A stretch of DNA of 64,000 nucleotides from Urophycis tenuis. Its lineage: Eukaryota > Chordata > Actinopteri > Gadiformes > Phycidae. A program made the translations under genes and the position numbers. This document shows, in pieces, positions 52,415-62,374 of the stretch; positions within the stretch are counted from its first letter, which is position 1, and each line of letters starts with the position of its first letter. The notes beneath the pieces are model-generated. The model saw only the letters and a program-made list of their open reading frames with translations. It was not told the origin of the DNA and did no database searches. The stretch covers positions 826,501 to 890,500 of the forward strand of contig JAXIVH010000064.1 of NCBI GenBank assembly GCA_036785325.1. The letters are read 5' to 3'.

Positions 52415-54545
52415 AAGCGCAGATGATGTCGACACACTCTCAACGCATTGTTTGGCATTGTTTTGATAGTTTACATCGAATTCTGGAGTACATATAATAT
52501 AAAACTAGTATACAACTCCAATACTTCTTGACGACTCACTCTATGCTGACAACAATGACTGATAACAGCGTGCTGTGTTTTGGTATAAAGAGAGCTCCTG
52601 GTATTTCCGGTTTTCGTTCTTTTTTTGGACCACGATACAAACTAGAAATTTTGAAAAGGCACGGATGATACTGCCGGTGTCTTTCACCACTGTCTCATTA
52701 GATGCAGTCTGACGGCAATCAATTCTCTTGGTCAATATAGACTTTGATTTATCTGTGTAAAATTCATATTGTGGCGAGCTACGGCAAGCTCAGCGCAGAG
52801 AGATGAACTCTACTTTTACAAGTTGCTTTAATGTGACACGGTCACAAGCGGACTGATCTTTCCATCACCGAATGGATTGGTAGGGGTATGACAAGATGCC
52901 ACAGTGAGTTGAGCAATGGTGCTCCCTGACTCATCCCAAAAACAACAGTCAACAAAGTGAACGTAATGAAACAGTGAAATGCAAGGAACCCAACAAGTCC
53001 TGAACATTTGCCTCCAAACCCTATCTAATAGCAATAACATGTAATGATACAGAATAACAGAATGTCACAATGCATTCTGGAAAACACTCCAAGCCAAGCA
53101 TGCGCGATGTCGACAGAACGTCATTTTCTGCCTCAGCACTGAATTCACATTTGGGCTTATTCTGACAAAACGGTAAAAAAAAAAAAGCCATCAGTCAGTC
53201 TTCAAACACACCAGACTGCATTAACAAAATCATTAACCATTAACAAACCTGGTTTAATTTAAGACATTCCCTATTCGAAATCGCCATCTTTAATCATGTC
53301 GCAATGCATTCTGGGAAACACTCCCCCAACATCTTACAATATTCACAATTTCCTCAAGCAAGTACAACAACTTGAACCGATAATACAAGAAAACACAAAA
53401 GCATTAATGAACATAATTTACGCAAAATAGAAACAACATTTAATTTGATTTGTGTCCGATGACGAGAACACAAAACCATGACACCAAACACACAAGACTT
53501 GTGTAGTCAGCAGTAGGCAGCAGTAAAAGTCTTTATTTTTTTACTTCCTCCCATGTATTCTCTATGGGAAAATATTCAGTTTTTTGCAAATAACGTCGTG
53601 AAAAATTTTAATTATTTTAAGAAATCGAATAGCACAGCGATGCCGATGAAGACGCACATTTTGATATATCATTTGTCCTACAACTCTTCAAGTTGTAGGA
53701 CTAGTTACGAGTCAAAATTCATCCGGAAGAGGAATAATAAAAAGAAAAAATCCACAGGAGACAACAGTGCTCGGTGCGATTGCCCCATGCCCTATTTAGC
53801 GCTGTCTGCTGTTTTGGAGACATTACATCTTGCACAAGGGCAGAATGCACGGCGTCGTCTAGTTGTGTATTTCACACTTTATTGACCGAATGGAGTTTAT
53901 AGCCCGACTCCAATCGGGCAGTCGTCTTGATGTGTAGGCGCCTTAAAACCCTGTGCCTCCATCTTGCCTCTGAAGAAGTGCCAAAGAAGCATGAAACGTT
54001 AGGCCTTCCTCACCACTTATCTTATGTGCTTTTACTTCTATTGTTTTACGCTGAGGGCACCCCAAATGCCCCCTTTTTGATTTTTATTCCTTTTGTTTCT
54101 TTTAACCACAAGTTGGGTTAGTCTAACCGCTTACCGCCCCACCGGACCACAGACATAAAGAGACTCTTATCAAACTGGACATGCGCCCGGTGGACTGCCC
54201 AGGTGTCTGATACACCACTCCCTGTCGGACCGGGACCCCAGCGGACAGGCCTACACTCTGGACCCCCTACCCAGGACCACAGAGCGGGCCTGCTGGGGGG
54301 TCCCCTCTGTCTTGGGGGGGGGTCACAGACATTCAGACAGAATACAGACTGCGGCGTATGGGGTCAGCCCTTCTTAACCCAACAGCCACTTTGACCCCCG
54401 GACTTCATTACTGCACACAGCGTCACTGAGGTCATTTACTTTATACGGTTTATTTATTATTAAAAAATACCTTTTTTATGATAATAAAATACAATGTTTA
54501 TTCCTCATTTCTATTGCTTTTATCCGACTGTCTCTTTCTTTTTAA
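52415..54545 (+). repeat. Repeat block R' (inverted copy of 15.6-16.6 kb)
   Basis: Collinear with the reverse complement of 15,645-16,625, except for an extra segment of about 1.15 kb at 52,640-53,797. That segment has no recognisable transposon ends or coding domain. R' lies directly downstream of the 3'UTR of NLR gene 2. Confidence 0.75.
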
Positions 54546-54714
54546 CCCTTCCCCCCACTGGAGGGGAGGCTGTGCGTGTGTATTTATTGCAACTGCCAAC
54601 AAAAGTACTTTCTTGTATATTTATTTCTGTCTAAAAGTTATTAGAGTAAGTGATTCCCGTTGTATTAGTGGATGAGTGAATGGTTCCTGTTGTGTTGGTG
54701 GATGAGTGATGAAG

Positions 54715-55711
54715 TGACTGACTCAAGTACTGAGTTACTTCATACCAACTGATTTATTGTTTTCATAAGCAGAGCAAGATGAATGAAAATAGCCAATATT
54801 ACATTGTGTAGGCTTGTCCAGTAGAACTTTAACAAAATATGAAACAGCCATGTATACCTTCAAATAAAACAATACACAATGACACATCTTTACAAAAGAA
54901 CATAAATTAAGGCAAATACAGCCACAATAAATTTATCTCTCTCTCTGTCTCCACCACTCTCTCTTTCTTTCTCTCTCCCACCCTCCCTCTCTCTCTCTCT
55001 CTCCCACTCTATTTCGCTCTCTCCCCCCACGCTCCCTCCCCCACGCTCCCTCATTCTCTCTATCTCTCTCTCTCTCGCCCACTCTCTTTTTTTCGCTCTC
55101 CCACTCTCTCTTTTACTCGCTGTCTCCCTCCCTCTTTCTCTCGCTCTCTCACTCTATTTCGCTCTCTTTCCCCCACTCTCCCTCATTCTCTATCTCTCTT
55201 TCTCTCTCTCTGCCTCTTTCTCTCTCCTACTCTCTTTCTCTCTCTCTCTCCCACTCTCTCTCTCTCTCTCTCCCACTCTCTTTCTCTTTCTCTCTCCATC
55301 CCTCTCTCTAACTCGTTCTCGCTCTCCCATTCTTTTCCTCTCTCTCTTTCTCCCTCCCACTCTCTGTCTCTTTCCCCCTCTAACTCGCTCTTTCTCCCAC
55401 TCTATTTGTCTCTCTCTCCCCCACTATTTCTCTCTCTTCTACTCTCTTGTTCTCCCTCTCTCTTTCTCTCCCTCTCTCACTCTCTCCCACTATCTTTCTC
55501 TCTCCCACCCATTTTCTCTCTCTTTCTCTCTCCCACCCTCCCTCCCTCGCTCACTCTCTTTCTCTCACTCTCCCACTCTCTCTTTTACTTGCTCCCTCCC
55601 TCACTCTTTTGCTCACTCTCTCCAACTCTGGCATTCTCTCTCTCTTGTTCTCTCCCTCTATCTTTCTCTCTCCCACTCTCTCTCTCTCCTTCTCTCTCCC
55701 TCTCTTTCTTC

Positions 55712-55796
<85 letters not shown>

Positions 55797-55914
55797 ACTC
55801 TTACTCTCTCTATTATGACAACATGTGCTGTCGTCACATGGCGGGCGGGGGACACGCCCCGACATTTCATCACACGAGGGGTATGTGTGTGTGTGTAAGT
55901 GTGTGTGTGTGTGA
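54715..55914 (-). other. NLR gene 2 3'UTR with an 870-bp polypyrimidine/polypurine tract
   Basis: The distal UTR (54,715-54,930, minus strand) repeats that of NLR gene 1, including the reverse of CAGTACTTGAGTC and a poly(A)-type TTTATT. Then comes a (CT)n-rich tract (54,930-55,812; purine-rich on the gene strand), the conserved ATGTTGTCATAATA join at about 55,815, and a short CA/TG tract before the stop codon at 55,915. Confidence 0.75.
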
Positions 55915-56474
55915 CTACAACCGACACAGAGACACAGAGTCACCAACACCCCCCCACCGTAACCCAAACCCAGGGTGGAGGTCCTCCTGGGAGAATGTGG
56001 ACCTGAAGGTGTGGATGTGTGTCAGTGTGTCTGAGGACCCTCCTACATCTGGGGACACTCTGTAGAAGGACAGAATGCCAGCAGGCCGGTCCAGATACAC
56101 TCCAACTCTGTTAGAGCCAGCAGGGTGGAGACGTATGGCTGTTCTACTATTGTTGTACCGGGCATAGTAACCATCATCATCACAATCAAGACTCCATGAC
56201 TTGTTGTTCCCTCCAAGCCTGCAATCAGAACCCTGTCCTCTCCTTGTCATTCCTCTGTATGTCACTCCTATACGAACACATCCTTTCCTCTCTACCTCCC
56301 AGTAACAACGGCCAGTCAGACCCTCTCTACACAACACCTGGTCCCAGAAGTCAAATTTATCTGGGTGATCAGGATACGACTGCTGCTCTCCAACCTGCGT
56401 CACCGTTCTGTTGTCCTCAGACAGAGAGAGTAGTCTGTGGGCTGTGTTTGGGTCCAATGTGAGCTCACAGGCAT
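55915..56474 (-). CDS. NLR gene 2, terminal PRY-SPRY (B30.2) exon
   Basis: A 560-bp exon from acceptor CTCCCTCAG (minus strand) to the stop. It reads ACELTLDPNTAHRLLSLSED, GRCYWEVERKGCVRIGVTYR, NNKSWSLDCDDDGYYARYNN and VGVYLDRPAGILSFYRVS, and ends SVSLCRL. It is open and in the standard phase. The exon is 3 bp longer than its counterpart in NLR gene 1, near GFGLRWGGVGDS. Confidence 0.9.
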
Positions 56475-56929
56475 CTGAGGGAGAACAAGACATGATTAGG
56501 CTGCTGGACACACAGAAACACACTGACCAGATGTTTCCACCTCTCCTACAAAGCAGCAGTTTGGTGTGATGTTAACTTCATGAGAATAAACAGCATCAGC
56601 CCAAAAGCAATAAGAGCAGGGTTTTGTTCTTTCCCTTTCATTGCGGATGCAATTCAGTCGATCAGAATGCATGTTTTATCAGAAACAACACTTCATTTTT
56701 ATTTATTTTTTTATTTCATTTTACAATTTAACAATATACTAGCAAACAGAGACATATGGACATAGGGACACATACATATGGACAACACTGGTGAACAAGA
56801 ACATGGGACAGTTAACCGGAAAATTGCCCAGAGCAGGATACAAAGGTGGTCGAGGAGGTGTGTGTGATAGAGGGGGGGAAGCAGTGTGTGTGTGTGCATA
56901 TGCATGTTCATGGTGATTTGTTGTATGTT

Positions 56930-58890
56930 AGTAGAAGGTTGATGTCCAGCGTGATACTATCCGGGGCATGGGGATTGGATTTGTAGGATGCGAGGGCTGG
57001 GTCTCAGGCAGAGAGGGCCAGTGGAGCAGCTATGACTGCAGGAAATTGGAAAGTGATGGCGAGGTTGAGTTATTATCAGATGAGTTATTTAAGATTTCTA
57101 ATGAGATATGATCCAACAATAGGTTTTTCCAGATAGATATATGGATTTTTTTCTTTGATTTCCAGTTCATGAGGATAGTTTTCTTGGTTCAGGTTGATTG
57201 CAGAGGTATCTCCAAGCAGACAGAGAGATGAGGAGGTTGGGATGCAGTGGGTGGGTGGGAATGGGGGTGGGTGGGGTCAGAGAGGATCCTGTGGGCTCTG
57301 GACAAGCAGCGGCTGTCTACTATGTCTCGGATGGGGGGGAGAGGGGTCCCGATGATCTTCTCCGCTGTCCTCGCCACTCTCTGCAAAGGCTTCCAGTCAG
57401 AGGCTCTGCAGCTCCCAGACCAGACAGAGATGCAGCTGGTCAGCAGGCTCTCGATGGTCCCTCTGTAGAAGGTGGTGAGGATGGGAGGGGGGAGGGAGGC
57501 TCTCCTCTGTCACCGCAGGAAGTGCAGGCGCTGCTGTGCCTTCTTTACCAGGGAGGAGGTGTGGAGTGACCAGCTGAGGTTGTCAGAGATGTGCACCCCC
57601 AGGAACTTGTTGCTTCTCACAACTTCCACAGCTGTGCCGCGATGAGGAGGGGCATGTGGCTGGGTCTGGATCTCCTGAAGTCCACGATGATCTCCTTTGT
57701 TTTATCAACGTTCAGGACCAAGTTCTTCACCTTGCACCAGTCCACCGAGTGGCACCTCTTTCCTGTAAGCCAGTTCGTTATTTTCCTGAATGAGGCCCAC
57801 AATGGTTGTGTTGTCCGCGTACTTCAGGATGTGGTTGCTGTTGTACCTTGGACGCGAGTCGTGGGTCATCAGGGTGAAAAGCAGGGGGCTCAGAACGCAG
57901 CCCTGGGGGAGCCAGTGTTCAGGGAGATGATACTGGAGGTGTTGTTCCCCACGCGGACAGACTGGGTTCTGTTGGTAAGAATGTTACCGTGCCACCTTGT
58001 TAAGGCATGTGATGGCAGATGTCTTGGGCACTGGAATTATTGTGGCTGACTTGAAACATGGGGGGACGACGGCCTGGTTCAGTGAGATGTTAAAGATGTC
58101 TGTAAGCACGTGGGCCAGCTGGTCTGCACATTCCTTGATCAGCCGTCCTGGAATATTGTCAGGGACTGCAGTTTTCCGTGCGTTGACCTTCCTCAGTGCT
58201 CTCCGCACAATAGTGGTTTTGAGCCTGAATGTCTGATCATCAGGATGGGGGGTGGCTTTTCTTGCAGGGTTGTTGTTCAGTGCTTCAAATCTTCTGAATA
58301 AGTTTTTGAGCTCGTTTAGGAAGCAGGGCATCCAGTCTGGATGCCCTGCCACAGTCGTCTGGTGTTGCTGGGGTCCTGAAAGAAGCCTTGGATCTTCTGA
58401 CTACGGGCTCGCTTTGCTACCCTGATGGCACAGTTCAGGTTGGCCCTCGCTGATCTGAGTGTCGTCTCATCACCAATTTTGAACGCAGCATTGCGCTCCC
58501 TCAGTCTCGCAAGCACATCCTTAGTCATCCAAGGTTTCTGATTTGCCCAGGTGATGATTGTCTTTGTGACTGTAACTCCCTCCATGCACCACTGAATGTA
58601 GTCCATCACAGATGCAGACATAGCTCCTTCAGGCCACACTCTCACCTTCTTCACAGCAGGCTTTCTCCTGTTGAACAGGGGCTGGTATGCAGGAATTAGC
58701 ATAACAGAGAGGTGATCTGAAGAGCCCAGGTGGGGGCGGGGGGCTGCTCTGAATGCCTTCTTGATGTTTGTGTAAACAAATCCAGTGTGTTCTGCCCTCT
58801 GGTAGCAAAATCCACATGCTGATAAAAACTGGGAAGCACAGTCTTCCTGTTGGCCTGATTAAAGTCCCCCACAACAATAAAGATGCCCTC
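56930..58890 (-). mobile_element. CR1/Rex1-like LINE remnant
   Basis: Minus-strand pieces in order: endonuclease end (about 58,780-58,890), linker VKKVRVWPEGAMSASVMDYI and IQGFFQDPSNTRRLWQGIQT (58,316-58,702), RT start LRKVNARKTAVPDNIPGRLI and VVPPCFKSATIIPVPKTSAI (57,984-58,352), RT middle with HILKYADNTTIVGL (about 57,795-57,840), and C-terminus LQRVARTAEKIIGTPLPPIR (57,189-57,390). Several frameshifts are present, and the catalytic box reads YADN, so it is inactive. Same family type as the fragment at 16.64 kb. Confidence 0.8.
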
Positions 58891-59940
58891 GAACTAGGCT
58901 GGAACTAGGCTGTTCCAATACCCACTGGTTCTTGCAGGGCTTGAAACCTGTTCTGTAGGGTGTTTTGATACAGTTCAGTTCTTCCAATGCCCTGGAAGAG
59001 CTGTAGGTTGAATTTTGTTCTGCTGTCAGAGGGTTTGTTGCAGTGCTTTAGCTTAAGTTGGAGTTTTGCAGCCAGTAGGTGGTCTGTCCCGGCATCTGGC
59101 CCCCTCTTCCCTCACATATCCAGGAGAGAGTGCTTGAACTTCCTATTTATAAATATGTTGTTGATTTTTTCGGTAGTGTGGTCAGGTGATATCCAGGTGG
59201 CTTTGTGAATAGGTTTATGGGGGAAAACAGTCCCTCCTATGAACAGATTGTTGTGAGCGCATACATCTGCAAATCTCTCCCCATTTTTGGTCATGAATCC
59301 AAGTCCATGCTTTCCCATAGCCAGTTCGTATCCATAGGTGTTATTTCCCACCTTGGTGGTCATGTCGCCCATGAGTTAGAGAAGGTATTTTTCTTTACTG
59401 GTCTGGAGTAGATATTGTAGCTGGTTGTAGCAGTTGTCCTTTAGTTCCTCATGAGTACTTTTGGTGGGTGCATAGCACTGTCTGATTTGAAGGTTGATTC
59501 TTTTATGGGTGGTTTGGAATCTTGCAGTGATGATTCTTGAATTGATGGGCTCCCAGCTCATGAGGGCCCTCTGTGCTTCTTTAGAGAGCATAAATGCTAC
59601 TCCTTCTGTGTGCGGTGCTTTTTCATCTACATGTCCAGAGTAGAGTATGGACTCACCACTGACCAATTTGACTTATCCTGTCTGGAGCCATCTGTTTTTG
59701 CACAGGCTGAGGATAGAAACCCTGTAGCTCCTCATCTATCTGCGAAGACAGTTGTCTTCCCTGCTGTGAACATGGTCCTGATGTTCCAGGTTGCAATGTT
59801 GGTAGGTTGCCTAGGGGATAGAAGATTCCGATGTACCCTCTCCATATGGTTATCAGTATACGTCTTCATTGTCTCTTTAGCTTGCATGCCTGAAGAATCT
59901 TCATCTCCTAGGTTGTGGTTTCTTTTCATCTTCATCATTT
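58891..59940 (-). pseudogene. RTE-like LINE endonuclease remnant (CFDP2-like)
   Basis: Minus-strand fragments NIATWNIRTMFTAGKTTV, HTEGVAFMLSKEAQRALMSW, RINLQIRQCYAPTKSTHEEL, LIMGDMTTKVGNN-like, and HKATWISPDHTTEKINNIFI then HLLAAKLQLKLK. This is the APE-type endonuclease of RTE-clade LINEs, often annotated as craniofacial development protein 2-like. Stops and frame changes separate the pieces, and no RT domain follows. Confidence 0.8.
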
Positions 59941-59945
59941 TAATC

Positions 59946-60105
59946 TCAGAGTGTGAATGGTTGTATGTCTCTATATGTTAGCCCTGTGATAGGCTGGCGA
60001 CCTGTCCAGGGTGTACCCCGCCTCTCGCCCGTTGTAGCTGGGATTGGCTCCAGCCCCCCCGGGACCCTCTAGAGGACAAGCGGTTAAGTAAATGACTGAC
60101 TGACT
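59946..60105 (+). mobile_element. 5'-truncated tRNA-type SINE fragment
   Basis: Matches the 3' half of the SINE at 8508-8880: GTGATAGGCTGGCGACCTGT, CAGGGTGTACCCCGCCTCTC and GAGGACAAGCGGTTAAG, ending in a GACT/GACTGA-like tail. The tRNA head is missing. Confidence 0.8.
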
Positions 60106-60920
60106 GATTTCAATCTCAAATATCTCAGTATAAAGTTTGCAAGGTCCTCTAACAACGCCATTGTTAATACCATTTTCTACATCACACTGCGCATGCTTTC
60201 ATATCCACCAATATAATTGCAAACAGGGGGTGTTAATTGTTCATAGGTGTGTCTCTGACGTGCACATCACTCTGATGATGAATTGTTTTTGACATTATTA
60301 ACAGTTTCCTAGCATCACCTTTAAGTGTTGCCATAGGAACAATAGCTGTAGAAACGTGCGTATGACAGCCCAGAGGGTGGCATGGCCACCGCAAATTTCC
60401 AGGGTCATTTCACGTTTTATACATCTGAACGTGAGTGTGGAAAAGGATGTACGCCACGTTTTTGTGCATACAGAACTTTTGTTGGACTCTGCTCTTCTTA
60501 GATATCTATATGGTCGCCAAATATCAAATTGTAAGACCAGTGTACTGCAGAGATATTGGCACTACAATGTTAAAAAAACAATCATACCAAAACCTTAAAG
60601 AAACAATAGGTAGATGATAATAATGGTAACAAAATAATGTAATTAGTAGTAGTACAATTATTATGTTCTTTTGTCTCATTTAGTTATACAAATAGAAAAT
60701 AAATTACAGATACTCTGTAACAATAATAATACCTATTGGATGTTACACAAGCAGGATTAATTGGCATTGTTAACAATATGAATATACATAAGATATGTGA
60801 TGTCAACCATCATCTTCATTGCCAGTAGGATCTGGATGAACGGACATCCCCTACTGCTGTGTGGACTTTCCATGTCAATAGTTAGTGTGTTGTGATGAAT
60901 CCAACTAAACAGACACTTAC

Positions 60921-60967
60921 ACTTCTTTAGAGCTGGTTTCAACCTCCCCACTCCACCGTGCTCCACA
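60921..60967 (-). CDS. NLR gene 2, 47-bp linker exon
   Basis: Reads VEHGGVGRLKPALKK between acceptor CCCCCCAG and donor GTAAGTGT, the same length and phases as the linker exon of NLR gene 1. The upstream intron lacks the 1252-bp Harbinger insertion found at the corresponding place in gene 1. Confidence 0.85.
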
Positions 60968-61125
60968 CTGGGGGGTAAACACAGTGAGAGCAGCATGTTC
61001 AGCATGAGCAGCATCTGCTGTGCACAACAAGAGTTCCAGCTGTGTTTTGAAACCACTTCCTCTACCACCTGGTTGAATCCTTGTAGGAGACATTGTGACT
61101 GAGCGCTAAGCTGTCCTCGCCATAC

Positions 61126-61299
61126 CCGAGAGTGTCCAGTCTCCAGCGTTGATCCTCCAGTCCAGCAGAGAGCAGCGTAACTCCTGAGTCTCCTGGGTGA
61201 TTGTAGCTCAGGTCAAGCTCTCTCAGATGGGAGGGGTTGCTGCTCAGAGCTGAGGCCAGAGAAGCACAGCCTTCCTGTGTGACCAGGCAGCCAGACACC
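61126..61299 (-). pseudogene. NLR gene 2, LRR exon with lost splice acceptor
   Basis: A 174-bp LRR unit (VSGCLVTQEGCASLASAL, LRELDLSYNHPGDSGVTLL) equivalent to LRR exon 2 of gene 1. The donor GTATGG is intact, but the two bases before the exon read CG in place of AG (61,300-61,301), next to a (CA)n tract. Without an acceptor the exon would be skipped or joined at another site. It is otherwise open. Confidence 0.75.
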
Positions 61300-61305
61300 C
61301 GGCAT

Positions 61306-61357
<52 letters not shown>

Positions 61358-61435
61358 TTGTATAGATGTAAATCTCTGAAATATCTTCTGTTGAGAACCT
61401 TGTGTTTCACTGTTTGCACATTGAGTCAAACTGAC

Positions 61436-61609
61436 TTGAGAGTTTCCAGTGTACAGTGTGGACTCCCCAGTCCAGCAGAGAGCGGCTTCACTCCTGGATC
61501 CTGCAGATCATTGCTACTTAGGTCCAGTGCTCTGAGACTAGAGGATTCTGAGCTAAGAACTGAGGCCAGAGCTTCACAGCATCTCTCTGACAGATTACAG
61601 CCATTCAGC
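61436..61609 (-). CDS. NLR gene 2, LRR exon
   Basis: A 174-bp phase-2 LRR exon (LNGCNLSERCCEALASVLSS, LRALDLSSNDLQDPGVKPL). Acceptor CTTAAG; the donor is preceded by AA where AG is usual, so splicing may be weaker. Belongs to the array of NLR gene 2. Confidence 0.85.
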
Positions 61610-62096
61610 CTTAAGACAAATAAACAGGAACATGTTAGGAACTCTACTTAAAAGAATACAAGTCTTTAGCATTTAAATTAATTTAGATTATTCAAAGATA
61701 AGTTTAAGAATAAGTTACATCCTTAAATATTAACAGATAGGAGTAAAAAAGATGTACACATATTACAAATACATCATAAAACATCCCCTTAAGAGAGTTT
61801 GATGAAGAGGCTGTTATTTAACTTTACTGGACAACTCTAAACTCCACCACACTGTCTGTCTACATGATGATGACTTTAGTAAGAATGTGATGCAACCCAC
61901 TCTTTATAAAATCACAAAAAAAGAGAGAATATAACATACATACATACCTTACCATGGCAACAGGTATAGAAGCATGAGTTATTTCTGAGTTTTAATTACA
62001 TATTTGAATCTGCTAACTTCATGGACGTCAGTCTGTTAAATGTCTTATGATAGAGAACCTTGTGTTGTCACTGTTTGCACATTAAGTCAAACTGAC
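61610..62096 (-). other. Intron between LRR exons of NLR gene 2
   Basis: AT-rich intron without recognisable elements. Part of it (61,620-61,720) is similar to the sequence right of the next LRR exon (62,275-62,373), showing that exon plus flanks were duplicated together. Confidence 0.6.
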
Positions 62097-62270
62097 CTGA
62101 GAGTTTCCAGTGTACAGTGTGGACTCCCCAGTCCAGCAGAGAGCAGTTTCACTCCTGGATCCTGCAGATCATTAATACTCAGGTCCAGTCCTCTGAGACA
62201 AGAGGCTTCTGAGCTGAGAACTGAGGCCAGAGCTTCACAGCATCTCTCTGACAGATTACAGCCATTCAGC
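62097..62270 (-). CDS. NLR gene 2, LRR exon (first visible)
   Basis: A 174-bp phase-2 LRR exon (LNGCNLSERCCEALASVLSS, LRGLDLSINDLQDPGVKLL) with a normal acceptor TTTGTGTGCAG and donor GTCAGT. Upstream exons, including the NACHT exon, are not in the window. They would lie right of 64,000, beyond LINE copy 3, or may be missing. Confidence 0.87.
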
Positions 62271-62374
62271 CTGCACACAAATAAACAAGAACATTTTAGG
62301 AACTGTACTTTAAAGAACACAAGTCTTTAGCATTTTCTTAAATTAATCAAAGATACGTTTCAGAATTAGTTACA

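Larger units (their letters stand above)
56475..60920 (-). other. NLR gene 2 last intron, enlarged by repeats
   Basis: The intron between the linker exon and the B30.2 exon. It holds two LINE remnants (56,930-59,940) and a SINE fragment. The parts at 56,475-56,700 and 60,600-60,900 match the introns of the TRIM gene and NLR gene 1. No other gene is seen. Confidence 0.7.

Noticed and set aside
53965..54005. Hammerhead-like string in repeat block R' (and its inverted copy near 16.2 kb)
   Set aside because: It reads CTGAAGA in place of the invariant CTGATGA. A stem and GAAACG are present, but the core is broken in both copies, so I do not call a ribozyme.
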